DNA of 41,993 nucleotides from Rhizobiaceae bacterium (GTDB lineage Bacteria; Pseudomonadota; Alphaproteobacteria; Rhizobiales; Rhizobiaceae): NCBI GenBank assembly GCA_025458045.1, contig JALOTE010000008.1, positions 1 to 41,993 of the forward strand, read 5' to 3'. Shown piece by piece: positions 26,212 to 34,865 of this stretch (position 1 is its first letter; each line of letters starts with the position of its first letter). The notes under the pieces were generated by a model. It saw only the letters and a program-made list of their open reading frames with translations, ran no database searches and was not told where the DNA came from. The position numbers and the translations under genes were made by a program.

Positions 26212-26700
26212 TCACGATTTGAGGTTCGGCTCAAACAGCATCGCGTTGCAGGCTGCGGCAAGGCTGCGCGGCGCGACAGCGAACACGGCGTCCGGCCGAC
26301 CGGCAGCAGCATAGACGATGCCGTGGTGACACAGTGCGGCGTCCATCCATGTTTCCAACGGCCGAAGCGCGCCCAAGGGCGCGACGCCGCCAATGGCAAA
26401 GCCGGTTTCCTCGCGCACGCGCTGGATGTCGGTTCGCTTGAGGCTCAGCCTATAACGTCTTGCAATCGCGTCAAGATCGACCATGTTCGAGCCAGAAACG
26501 AGGAGCAAGACGAGACGTCCGTCCGGCACGGTTTCAAAGACCAGTGACTTGACGATCTGTGCGACGGCGCAGCCGCAGGCGCTTGCGGCCTCCGCCGCCG
26601 TGCGCGTTGATTGCGCCATGATCTTGACCTCGATGGACAGCCCGGCGCGATCGGCTGCAAGCCGCACACGTTCGAGGCTTGAGAGCGCGGCTTCACGCAT
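26212..26700 (-). CDS. YbaK/EbsC-family aminoacyl-tRNA deacylase-like protein
   Basis: Single-domain protein of 162 residues in the YbaK/ProX superfamily, which hydrolyses mischarged aminoacyl-tRNAs. Family motifs: MAQSTRTAAEAASACGCAV, QIVKSLVF (with the Lys used for catalysis in YbaK-type enzymes), LLLVSGSNMVDL and TGFAIGGVAPLG. The tRNA substrate cannot be told from the sequence. The ATG at 26700 overlaps the end of the MBL-fold gene by eight bases, so it is the last gene of the rlpA-to-ybaK run. Confidence 0.88.
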   Translation of the reverse strand: MREAALSSLERVRLAADRAGLSIEVKIMAQSTRTAAEAASACGCAVAQIVKSLVFETVPDGRLVLLLVSGSNMVDLDAIARRYRLSLKRTDIQRVREETGFAIGGVAPLGALRPLETWMDAALCHHGIVYAAAGRPDAVFAVAPRSLAAACNAMLFEPNLKS

Positions 26701-27496
26701 CAAGGGTGATCACCATGCCGTCGAAGGCCGGTTCGACATCGGGCGGCGTCGATGTCAGCACGGCCCGGTAGTCGAGTGGCGTGTGCATATGTGTCAATAT
26801 GGTGCGCCGCGCATTGAGGCGTTTGGCCCAATCCAGCGCCTGTGCCAGCGAGAAATGCGTGGGGTGCGGCTCGATTTGCAGCGCGTCGATCACGAGCACA
26901 TCGAGGCCGGTGATCACCGGAATGGTCCTGGCCGGAAAGCCGCTCGCATCGGTGCAATAGCCGAGCCTGCCAATGCGATAGCCCTTGATGCGCAGCGTGC
27001 CGTGATCAACACCGAATGGGGTAAAGGTGACCGGCCCCCCCTTCCCCGTGATCGTCAGATCGCGCCCGGTCTCAACGATGTGGGCGTCGACAATCGGAGG
27101 ATAGCCCGAGCCTTTCTGCGCTTCGAAAATGTAGCTGAACGAGCCCCGCAGCCGCTCCATCGTGCGCTGGTCAGCGTAGAGCGGCATGCGCGAGCGCTGT
27201 GCCAGCACATAGGTGCGCAGATCGTCGATGCCGTGAATATGGTCGGCATGGGCATGGGTGTAAACAACGCCGTCAATATGCGTGACCCCGGCCGACAGCA
27301 TCTGCTCGCGGAAATCCGGGCCGGTGTCGATCACCACTGTAGTCACTTCATTGCCTTCGATGCGTTGCACCAGCAATGCCGGGCGGCGGCGGCGATTGCG
27401 CGGTTCATCGGGGTCACACGCCCCCCAATCACCATTCGGGCGCGGCACGCCGGGTGATGATCCGCAGCCGAGAACCGTGAACCTCAGAAGCGCCAT
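26693..27496 (-). CDS. MBL-fold metallo-hydrolase (PhnP-like)
   Basis: Metallo-beta-lactamase-fold enzyme of 267 residues. N-terminal signature LGCGSSPGVPRPNGDWGACD, zinc motif THAHADHIHGIDDLR, second-site VDHGTLRIKGYRIG, and LTHMHTPLDYRAV near the C-terminus. The type is close to PhnP phosphodiesterases acting on cyclic phosphates, but in this operon position its substrate is not known. It follows tatD by five bases and overlaps ybaK. Confidence 0.9.
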   Translation of the reverse strand: MALLRFTVLGCGSSPGVPRPNGDWGACDPDEPRNRRRRPALLVQRIEGNEVTTVVIDTGPDFREQMLSAGVTHIDGVVYTHAHADHIHGIDDLRTYVLAQRSRMPLYADQRTMERLRGSFSYIFEAQKGSGYPPIVDAHIVETGRDLTITGKGGPVTFTPFGVDHGTLRIKGYRIGRLGYCTDASGFPARTIPVITGLDVLVIDALQIEPHPTHFSLAQALDWAKRLNARRTILTHMHTPLDYRAVLTSTPPDVEPAFDGMVITLDA

Positions 27497-27501
27497 CGCG
27501 G

Positions 27502-28296
27502 TCAGGCGGCCTTCAGCGCGGATGCCGGAAGTTTGGTAAACACCCGCAACGCATTGGCAGTCGTCTGCTTTGCCAAGGCATCGACGCTGAGGCCGACGCA
27601 GTCAGCCAGCACGGCGGCGGTATGGGCGACAAAGGCCGGTTCATTGCGCTGGCCGCGATGCGGCGCAGGGGCGAGATAGGGCGCATCTGTTTCAACGAGC
27701 AGCCGGTCAAGCGGGATGGACGCCGCTATGTCGCGCAGCGCCTGCGATGCCTTGAAGGTGAGGATGCCGGAAAACGAGACATAGCCGCCTAGCGCGACAC
27801 CCACTCGCGCCAGTTCCGCACCCGAAGAGAAGCAGTGGAGGATGAAGGGGAAGGCCCCTTTCCCTGTTTCGTCCTGCAGGATCTCGATCATGTCGTCATC
27901 GGCATTGCGGGCATGGATGACAAGCGGCAGGCCGGTCCGCCGCGCCGCCGCAATGTGGCGTAGGAAGCTCGTACGCTGCGTGTCACGCGGGCTCTTGTCA
28001 TAGTGATAGTCGAGGCCGGCCTCGCCGATTGCCACCACCTTGGGATGAGCCGCCAGCCGGACAAGATCCTCTGTCGTCACGTCGGGCTCTTCGGCTGCAT
28101 TGTGCGGATGCGTGCCGACCGAACAGAACACTGTGGGGAACCTCTCCGCCAGCGCCAGAAGAGCGGCGAACCGCTTCACCCGCGTGGAGATCGTCACCAT
28201 CGCCGCAACGTCCGATGCCTGCGCACGCGCGATCACGTCAGCGCGTTCCGGATCGAAATCCGGGAAATCAAGATGGCAGTGCGTGTCGATCAGCAT
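27502..28296 (-). CDS. tatD: TatD-family hydrolase
   Basis: TIM-barrel metal-dependent deoxyribonuclease/hydrolase of 264 residues. Metal ligands are in IDTHCHLDF (HxH), GEAGLDYHYD (Glu), VIHARNAD, FILHCFSSG and LLVETDAPYLAP (Asp), with HRGQRNEP typical of the family. Implicated elsewhere in DNA repair and 3'-5' exonuclease activity. It lies nine bases downstream of metG. Confidence 0.94.
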   Translation of the reverse strand: MLIDTHCHLDFPDFDPERADVIARAQASDVAAMVTISTRVKRFAALLALAERFPTVFCSVGTHPHNAAEEPDVTTEDLVRLAAHPKVVAIGEAGLDYHYDKSPRDTQRTSFLRHIAAARRTGLPLVIHARNADDDMIEILQDETGKGAFPFILHCFSSGAELARVGVALGGYVSFSGILTFKASQALRDIAASIPLDRLLVETDAPYLAPAPHRGQRNEPAFVAHTAAVLADCVGLSVDALAKQTTANALRVFTKLPASALKAA

Positions 28297-28305
28297 CTCT
28301 TCGCA

Positions 28306-29853
28306 CTAAGCCTTTTCGGCTTCGACGTAGCGGGGGAAAATGCCAACTGGCATTGGCAATTGTGTCCCTGCAGCCAGTGCATGCTGCGGCGTCAGCCACT
28401 CGAAGCCCCGGGCATCCTCATGGACGGACAGCAAGTCCAGAAGTTTCACCGCGCTTTGCGGCATGACCGGCTGGATGAGAATGCCGCAGACACGCAGGAG
28501 TTCCGCCGTCACCCAGAGCACGGTCTCCATCCGCGCCGGGTCTGTCTTTTTCAGAACCCATGGCGCCTGTGCCGCGAAATAGCGGTTTGCCTCCGCCACC
28601 ACGGCCCATATCGCGTCCAGCGCGCGTGACACCTGCTGCTGGCCGATGGCGGCGCGCGCCTCGTCGAGGATGCCATAGGCCTGCATCAGCATTGTTTCAT
28701 CATCGGCGGAAAGCGGGCCCTTGGCGGGCACCTTGCCCTCGCAGTTCTTGTTGATCATCGACAGCGAGCGCTGCGCCAGATTTCCGAGATCATTGGCGAG
28801 GTCCGCATTGATCCGATTGATGATCGCCTCGTGACTGTAGGAGCCATCCTGCCCGAATGGGACTTCGCGGCAGAAGAAATAGCGCAGCTGGTCGACGCCA
28901 TAGCCTTCGGCGAGCGCGAACGGGTCGAGCACATTGCCGACCGACTTCGACATTTTCTCGCCCTTGTTGAACAGGAAGCCGTGCCCGAACACGCGCTTCG
29001 GCAAAGGCAGGCCGGCCGACATCAGGAACGCAGGCCAATAGACAGCATGGAAGCGGACGATGTCCTTGCCGATGACATGGATGTTTGCCGGCCACCAGGC
29101 GTTGCGCTCATGCGAGCCGGGCCAACCGGTCGCCGTCACGTAGTTCGTCAGCGCGTCGACCCAGACATACATCACATGCTTTGGATCGCCGGGCACCGGA
29201 ATGCCCCAGTCAAACGTCGTGCGTGAGACGGACAGATCCTTCAGGCCGGAGCGCACGAAGGAGATCACCTCGTTGCGGCGCGCTTCCGGCGCGATGAAAT
29301 CGGGGTGCGCCTCGTAATGGGCCAGCAGCCTGTCCTGATAGTCGGAAAGACGGAAGAAGTAGCTCTCTTCATCCACCCATTCGACGGGCGTTCCCTGCGG
29401 GCCGTAGCGCACGGAGTCGGCTCGTAATTCGGTTTCGCTTTCATCGTAATAGGCCTCGTCGCGCACCGAGTACCAACCGGAATAGACATGCTTGTAGATG
29501 TCGCCATTGGCGGCCATGCGTCGCCACAATTCCGCGCAGGTCTCATGGTGACGCGGTTCGGTCGTGCGGATGAAATCGTCGTTGGACGCATTCAGGACGC
29601 GCGCCATGTCCTGGAACACGGCAGCATTGCGGTCAGCCAGTTCGCGCGCCGTGACACCTTCCTTGCGCGCCGTTTGCAACATCTTTTGGCCGTGCTCATC
29701 GGTGCCCGTCAGGAAGAACACGTCATGGCCGTCGAGCCGCATGAACCGGGCAATCACATCCGTCGCGATCAGTTCATAGGCGTGGCCGATATGCGGCCGA
29801 CCGTTCGGATAGGAAATCGCGGTGGTGATGTAGAAGCGGGGTTTGCCGGACAT
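28306..29853 (-). CDS. metG: methionyl-tRNA synthetase
   Basis: Class I synthetase charging tRNA(Met), 515 residues. HIGH motif PHIGHAYE near residue 20, TGTDEHGQK, and KMSKS motif [12 protein letters not shown] in mid-protein, followed by the helical anticodon domain. It is of the shorter type that has no C-terminal tRNA-binding (EMAP-like) domain. The ATG at 29853 gives the family N-terminus [18 protein letters not shown]; the frame is open to 29919. The stop is TAG. It sits between holB and tatD. Confidence 0.96.
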   Translation of the reverse strand: MSGKPRFYITTAISYPNGRPHIGHAYELIATDVIARFMRLDGHDVFFLTGTDEHGQKMLQTARKEGVTARELADRNAAVFQDMARVLNASNDDFIRTTEPRHHETCAELWRRMAANGDIYKHVYSGWYSVRDEAYYDESETELRADSVRYGPQGTPVEWVDEESYFFRLSDYQDRLLAHYEAHPDFIAPEARRNEVISFVRSGLKDLSVSRTTFDWGIPVPGDPKHVMYVWVDALTNYVTATGWPGSHERNAWWPANIHVIGKDIVRFHAVYWPAFLMSAGLPLPKRVFGHGFLFNKGEKMSKSVGNVLDPFALAEGYGVDQLRYFFCREVPFGQDGSYSHEAIINRINADLANDLGNLAQRSLSMINKNCEGKVPAKGPLSADDETMLMQAYGILDEARAAIGQQQVSRALDAIWAVVAEANRYFAAQAPWVLKKTDPARMETVLWVTAELLRVCGILIQPVMPQSAVKLLDLLSVHEDARGFEWLTPQHALAAGTQLPMPVGIFPRYVEAEKA

Positions 29854-29940
29854 GATGGCCTGCTGCACAGTGGATCGCCGTCGAGATAGACGAGCAAAGC
29901 CCCGAAATCCAGCAATCAATCCAATGTTGGATGCTTGGCC

Positions 29941-30924
29941 TTAGGTGGCGAGAAACGGGTGAACACGGCGCAACAGGTTGAGCACCTCCAGCCGCCGGTC
30001 CAGCCCATAACCCTCGGCGACCATGCGCTGTGCCGCCGTGTCGGCGCGCATCTGCGCGATTGCGGCGGCCTCGCCCCGCCCTGCCCGCGCGGCGCGCGTC
30101 GCCGCGTCGGCAAGCCGCTTTTCCACCATCGCCATCAACAGGTCGTAGTGCTGTTCGCTGTCGCGCGCCGACACCGCATCCGCAAGCGCCAGTGCCACCG
30201 ACGGCTTGAACGCGGGGCTTGATCCGAGATCATTCAGTGCGCCCGTGAACTCTGCGCCACCGAACCGCACTTGCAGATGCGCCTCACGCACGCTGCCTGC
30301 CGCCTCGGAAGCGGCGCGCCGCGCCTCATCCGGGTCGACGCCCGTCGCTTCCAGAAGTGCCGCCACCTGACCATCTGTCAGCGGTGCAAGCCGTTCGAAC
30401 CGGCAGCGGGATCGGATGGTCGGCAAGACCGGCTCACCTGTATGGTTGATGACGAAAAAATATGTGTTTTTCGGTGGTTCTTCGAGATTCTTCAACAAGG
30501 CGTTGGCCGCCGGCGCATTCATGTCGCCGACGCTGTCAATGATGACGGTCCTGTCGCGGCCCGCACCTGACGTGTGGCTGAGGAAACGCGACATGCGATG
30601 GATGTCGTCGATCACGATGCCGGTGCGGAACACACCCTTGTCGTTCTGGCTGCGGGTGACGTGATGCACATTGGGGTGGGTGCCTGCCGCAATGCGCGCG
30701 GCAGCGTCCGGGTCGGTCCGTCCCTGGATGGCACGGGCGGCCGCGAAGGCCAGTGTCGCCTTGCCGATGCCGCGCTCGCCCGCCAGCATCAAGGCGTGAT
30801 GAAGGCGGCCGGCCTGGTGGTCTTCAAGGATGCGCGCCAGCACCCCCCCATGACCTTCGAGACGATGCTGCTCCTGCGGAGCGGGAACATCCGTCAACGC
30901 GTCATGATGCACCGTGCCAGCCAT
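29941..30924 (-). CDS. holB: DNA polymerase III delta' subunit
   Basis: Clamp-loader component, 327 residues, an AAA+ fold ATPase relative. It has a Walker-A-like GERGIGKATLAF (family members often have degenerate versions), IVIDDIHRMSRFLSHTS, RTVIIDSVGDMNAPAANALL and the sensor-like LEEPPKNTYFFVINH. The final third is helical and variable, as in the family. It begins six bases after tmk, a conserved pair. The stop is TAA. Confidence 0.93.
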   Translation of the reverse strand: MAGTVHHDALTDVPAPQEQHRLEGHGGVLARILEDHQAGRLHHALMLAGERGIGKATLAFAAARAIQGRTDPDAAARIAAGTHPNVHHVTRSQNDKGVFRTGIVIDDIHRMSRFLSHTSGAGRDRTVIIDSVGDMNAPAANALLKNLEEPPKNTYFFVINHTGEPVLPTIRSRCRFERLAPLTDGQVAALLEATGVDPDEARRAASEAAGSVREAHLQVRFGGAEFTGALNDLGSSPAFKPSVALALADAVSARDSEQHYDLLMAMVEKRLADAATRAARAGRGEAAAIAQMRADTAAQRMVAEGYGLDRRLEVLNLLRRVHPFLAT

Positions 30925-30930
30925 GCCGGG

Positions 30931-31623
30931 TCACCCTCCGTCCGCTTCCTGCCGGAGGATCTGCGCCGCCATATGGGTGCGCACCACAAGCGCGATTTCC
31001 TCGGCGATGACATCCTCGGGACGGTTGGCCGGCATGAGCACAAAGCGGTCCGGCTCCGCGACGGCAAGCGCCAGATAGGCGTTGCGACGGTCGATATGGG
31101 TTTGCAGTGTTTCCTTCTCAAAACGGTCCGGCCCGTCGCCCTGGCCACGCCGCGCGGCAGCCCGTTTGAGGCCCAGATGCGGGTCGATGTCGAGCAGGAT
31201 CGTGATGTCCGGCATCAAGCCGTCGATTGCCAGCGTTTCGAGCGCTTTGAGGTCTTGCTGCGGCAGGGCGTTGGCGAGCCCTTGATAGACGCGGGTGGAA
31301 TCGAGAAACCGGTCGCACAATACGATTCCTCCGGCCTGCAAGGCGGGGCGGATCACCGACACGACATGGTCACGCCGGGCGGCGGCAAACAGCATCGCCT
31401 CCATGTCGGCTCCAAGCGACTCGGCGGCCCCGCCTAGCAGGACTTCGCGCACGAGTTCGCCGGCGGGCGTGCCGCCCGGTTCCCTGGTGACGATGACATT
31501 CAGGCCGTCTTGCACCAGATCTTGGGCGAGGCGTTTGATCTGCGTCGATTTGCCGGACCCTTCGCCGCCTTCAAATGTCACGAACAGCCCGCTGGCGAGG
31601 TTTGCCGCCCGGCCCTGCCCCAT
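30931..31623 (-). CDS. tmk: thymidylate kinase
   Basis: Phosphorylates dTMP to dTDP for DNA synthesis. Walker A FEGGEGSGKSTQ (about residues 18-28), TREPGGTPAGE, LCDRFLDSTRVYQG (substrate and lid side) and RRGQGDGPDRFE (arginine-containing lid). The protein has 230 residues from the ATG at 31623, which has aggga seven bases upstream. ATG 31650 is possible but would overlap dacF by 13 bases. Between dacF and holB in the housekeeping run. Confidence 0.95.
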   Translation of the reverse strand: MGQGRAANLASGLFVTFEGGEGSGKSTQIKRLAQDLVQDGLNVIVTREPGGTPAGELVREVLLGGAAESLGADMEAMLFAAARRDHVVSVIRPALQAGGIVLCDRFLDSTRVYQGLANALPQQDLKALETLAIDGLMPDITILLDIDPHLGLKRAAARRGQGDGPDRFEKETLQTHIDRRNAYLALAVAEPDRFVLMPANRPEDVIAEEIALVVRTHMAAQILRQEADGG

Positions 31624-31637
31624 CGCGTCTTTCCCTG

Positions 31638-32822
31638 TCACCGCATCCATCCGAAAGCGTGCTCCAGCACCACATCCGCCGCACGCGATGTCATGGAAGA
31701 GGCCTCGACTGCAACCGCTGTCTCCAGCGGAAAATCCGCGATCACCGTCCCATCGAGGCTGATCAACAGCTTGGCAACCGTTTCCGCGGCCGTGACCGGC
31801 GCTTTCAGCGGCCCGCGATAGACGACATTGGCACGCGCTTCCCCTTCCTGCCCTTCCGGCAGGAGCAGGCTGATTGCCCTCGGCGTCACCAGCGCAACAG
31901 ATCCGGCCATGCCACCGAAGACGGCGGCTTCCGCCACAGTCTCGCCCGCGTCGAAAAGCGGCCGTTGGCGGAAGCCGGTGAACGCCCACTCGATCAGTTC
32001 GGCGAGCCCGCGCTGGCGCGCTTCGGCCGATTCATAGCCGGATGCTGCGAGATAGACGCGCCGGCTGCCGCGCTGGGACGAAACCACAGCGCCAAATCCC
32101 GAGGCCTCGGTGAAACCGGTCATCAGTCCGTCAACCCCGGTCTCCGGCTTGAGCAGCGGATTGCGGTTGCGCTGGCGGATATTGTTCCATGTGAACTCAG
32201 GCTCGGAGAAAATCCCGTATGCCGCGGGATAGGCCGTGCGAATGTGCCGTGCGAGCTTCACCATGTCGCGCATCGTGACCTTGGCTTCCGGATCGGGAAG
32301 CCCTGTGGCGTTGGCGAAGCGGCTGTTGGAGAGACCGAGTTCAGCGGCACGCTCATTCATGGCGGCGGCAAATGTCGGTTCGTCGCCGGCGACCGCCGCC
32401 GCCAGTGAGATGGCGGCATCATTGCCGGATTGCACGATCATGCCGCGCAACAAGTCCGACACGGCGACCTCCGAGTTCAGTTCGGCAAACATGGCCGAGC
32501 CGCCAGACGGCCCGCCACCGCGCCGCCAGGCATCCTCTGTGATCTTGACAGGCGTTGAAAGTTCGATCCTGCCCGCTTCCAGCGCGGCAAACACGAGTTC
32601 GGCGGTCATGAGCTTGGACAGCGAGGCTGGCGGAACGGCGAGGTCCGGCTCCTTGGCGAGCAGGATCGTGCCTGTCGCGTCATCCAACATGAAGACGCTC
32701 GCCGCGCCGCCTGTCCGATCCAGCGGTGCTGGCGCTTCCTCCGTGGCAAATGCGGAAACCGGGCCAAGCAACAATGCCGCAACGCCCAGCAGCAGCGCCA
32801 ATCCTCGACCCTGAAACGACAT
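31638..32822 (-). CDS. dacF: D-alanyl-D-alanine carboxypeptidase (DacF/PBP5-like) with altered KTG motif
   Basis: Exported penicillin-binding protein family member that trims the terminal D-Ala from peptidoglycan stem peptides. From the ATG at 32822, 394 residues begin with a signal peptide (LALLLGVAALLLGPVSAFA). The SxxK motif PASLSKLMT and the SxN motif QSGNDAA are intact. The third motif, normally KTG in VDGLKTG, reads VDGLMTGFTEASG: Met234 replaces Lys (codon ATG, one base from AAG). A C-terminal PBP5-type domain follows (LVTPRAISLLLPEG, YRGPLKAPV). Whether activity survives without that Lys is uncertain. It is 45 bases downstream of rlpA. ATG 32852 is an alternative start. Confidence 0.93.
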   Translation of the reverse strand: MSFQGRGLALLLGVAALLLGPVSAFATEEAPAPLDRTGGAASVFMLDDATGTILLAKEPDLAVPPASLSKLMTAELVFAALEAGRIELSTPVKITEDAWRRGGGPSGGSAMFAELNSEVAVSDLLRGMIVQSGNDAAISLAAAVAGDEPTFAAAMNERAAELGLSNSRFANATGLPDPEAKVTMRDMVKLARHIRTAYPAAYGIFSEPEFTWNNIRQRNRNPLLKPETGVDGLMTGFTEASGFGAVVSSQRGSRRVYLAASGYESAEARQRGLAELIEWAFTGFRQRPLFDAGETVAEAAVFGGMAGSVALVTPRAISLLLPEGQEGEARANVVYRGPLKAPVTAAETVAKLLISLDGTVIADFPLETAVAVEASSMTSRAADVVLEHAFGWMR

Positions 32823-32867
32823 CAGCCCCACCTGCGCTCCCGTGCGGAGCACCCCTGTCCGCGCAGC

Positions 32868-34088
32868 TTAGCGCAGAACGAAGGCGTCCCGATACCCTGC
32901 GGTCCAGAGTGAACGCAAAGCGGCATCAACGGCATCGGACACCACTGTCAGTGTGGCGGTGCGGCGCCCTGCATCATCGGCAATCTCGACCCGGCCCAGC
33001 GGCTTCAAGGCTCGCCAGATCGCATCGACAGCGATGTCAGTCGAAAATGTGGCGACATGGATTTCGACGGTGGCCACCGCATGCGCACCGGTCAGGATGG
33101 CGTCGAAGGGCTGCCCCTTGCCGCTTTGGCTTGCATAGGACAACGGCCTGGATTGCGGGAAAATGCCGAGGTCCGGCACGACGGGGGCGATGGCCCCCGT
33201 ATAGGCCGGGATGACGGGGGGCACAGGCTGCACCATCACCGGCTGCGGCGGCAAGGGAACGGCCGCCGCCGTCATCACGGGCAGCGCGCCGCCAGTGAAC
33301 GCGGCATACATCCGCATGTCCTCGGCAGGATTGGCGGTGCCGTTCGGTCGGAAGGAGGCCAGGAGAAAGCTGTCGTCGGCGCCATCCACCGGCGCGCGGC
33401 CGATATAGTCAACACGGACTTGGCCTACCCCTTGCGCCTTTGTTCCCAACACATGGGCCGCACGTTTCGACAGATCGATCACGCGGCCATGGGCATAGGG
33501 CCCGCGGTCATTGATCCGGACGATCAGCGAGTGGCCGTTTTCGAGATTGGTGACACGCGCATAAGACGGCAAGGGCAATGTCGGGTGCGCGGCCGTCAAA
33601 TGGTTCATGTCATAGATTTCGCCATTTGCTGTCAGCCGTCCATGGAAAGCGTCGCCGTACCAGGACGCCTTGCCGGAGCGCGTGTAGCCAGGCTGGTCGG
33701 CCGGCGTGTACCATTTGCCCCTCACCCGGTAAGGGCGGCCGATCTGCTCACGCCCCCCGCCCCGGCGGAGCTTCTTGGATGGCGGCGTCAGCGCGTAGCT
33801 TTGTCCGTTGATCGTCTGGGATGCGCCGATGGGCTTGGGAACCGGCACCAGCATCACGGGTTTTTCCGTCGTGTCGTAGCTTGACGACACGACGCGTGGG
33901 CTGGCCTTCACGCCATATTTCGATTCCGGGAAATATTCCTTGCCGGATGTTTTCTGGTTCGATGCCTTCGCGACAACCTTCACATTCGAGCCGGAACCGC
34001 CACAGCCCGACAGCATCAGCGCGCCGGATGCAACAACCGCGCAGGCACATGCCACGCGCAGAACCGAAGTAAGCCCCGTTATCGCCAT
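32868..34088 (-). CDS. rlpA: septal ring lytic transglycosylase RlpA, lipoprotein
   Basis: Peptidoglycan-cleaving or peptidoglycan-binding outer-membrane lipoprotein, 406 residues. The signal sequence ends in a lipobox LSGC (Cys about residue 29). The RlpA double-psi beta-barrel spans about residues 140-240: SGKASWYGDAFHGRLTANGE, YDMNHLTAAHPTLPLPS, ARVTNLENGHSLIVRINDRG and GRVIDLS. A Pro/Val-rich linker leads to a C-terminal SPOR-like domain (VEIHVATFSTDIAVDAIWRA to the end), which targets septal peptidoglycan. The ATG at 34088 fits the signal peptide; a GTG at 34103 is possible. It heads the minus-strand run to ybaK. Confidence 0.92.
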   Translation of the reverse strand: MAITGLTSVLRVACACAVVASGALMLSGCGGSGSNVKVVAKASNQKTSGKEYFPESKYGVKASPRVVSSSYDTTEKPVMLVPVPKPIGASQTINGQSYALTPPSKKLRRGGGREQIGRPYRVRGKWYTPADQPGYTRSGKASWYGDAFHGRLTANGEIYDMNHLTAAHPTLPLPSYARVTNLENGHSLIVRINDRGPYAHGRVIDLSKRAAHVLGTKAQGVGQVRVDYIGRAPVDGADDSFLLASFRPNGTANPAEDMRMYAAFTGGALPVMTAAAVPLPPQPVMVQPVPPVIPAYTGAIAPVVPDLGIFPQSRPLSYASQSGKGQPFDAILTGAHAVATVEIHVATFSTDIAVDAIWRALKPLGRVEIADDAGRRTATLTVVSDAVDAALRSLWTAGYRDAFVLR

Positions 34089-34293
34089 TGTCCCACCGAT
34101 CACGCGTCACACAGTCGATGAACGACGCTGACCCCCACGGCGCGACAAACCCATCGAAGTTTAACTATGCCCGATGGAATGCGGCGCTGGAATGGCAAAA
34201 GCGACCCAAACCGGGTGGCGCGTCTCCGATGCACGCGCTCACTGCCAACATGGTAAACGGGTGGTTGCCAATACGGTGCGCACCCTGCCCGTG

Positions 34294-34701
34294 TCAGCCC
34301 TGAATGGTGGCGGTGCCGGAGTAGCCGTCTTCCCGCACCCACTTCAGGCTGGCGTCACCGGTGCGCGACAGGGTGAAGCAGAATTGGCGGCCATTATACC
34401 ATGTAGGAAATTGCTGGCACAGCTGGTCGCCCTGCACCCACCAACGGCCGGTTTCCTTTGGCGCAAAAAAGCGCGCCAACCCGAGCGCCGTGCCGTCGCC
34501 GGTCACGCGGCCGCCGCTGGCGTAGCGCAAAGGAAAGCCGCCCCAGCGCGTTTTCAGAAGGACGGTCTTGCCACCGATCGTGCTCTTGATCTCCGGGCCG
34601 GACAATTGAGAGGCGTGGGCAGGCGAGGCCACAACCGTCAAGGCCGCAAGAGATGCGAGGGCCAAGGCAGCCGTAGCAGACCGTGACAATGAGCGCGCCA
34701 T
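34294..34701 (-). CDS. secreted hypothetical protein
   Basis: Protein of 135 residues with a clear signal peptide (ATAALALASLAALTVVASPA, cleavage after AHA). The mature part is a small domain with YASGGRVTG, GRWWVQGDQLCQQFPTW, QFCFTLSRTG and KWVREDGYSGTATIQG. Two Cys could form a disulfide. The layout resembles small periplasmic DUF995-like proteins of rhizobia, but the match is loose. Ribosome site ggaga sits before the ATG at 34701. Divergent from the large RCC1 gene across 164 bp. Confidence 0.75.
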   Translation of the reverse strand: MARSLSRSATAALALASLAALTVVASPAHASQLSGPEIKSTIGGKTVLLKTRWGGFPLRYASGGRVTGDGTALGLARFFAPKETGRWWVQGDQLCQQFPTWYNGRQFCFTLSRTGDASLKWVREDGYSGTATIQG

Positions 34702-34865
34702 GACGTTTCTCCGGAAAATTGCACGCTCAATACGGATCGACAGCCCATTCGGATCAGGATCTCTTCCGACGTCCAAGACATCCCTGATCACAACATCGCG
34801 AGGCTCGGTCCGGTCGGATTTTTCCTGAAGGGGACGGGCGTAACGATTGCCAACGTCAGTGAGCC

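Noticed and set aside
34089-34293. Possible RNA gene between rlpA and the secreted hypothetical gene
   Set aside because: No tRNA-like fold, terminator or conserved motif seen in this 205-bp gap.
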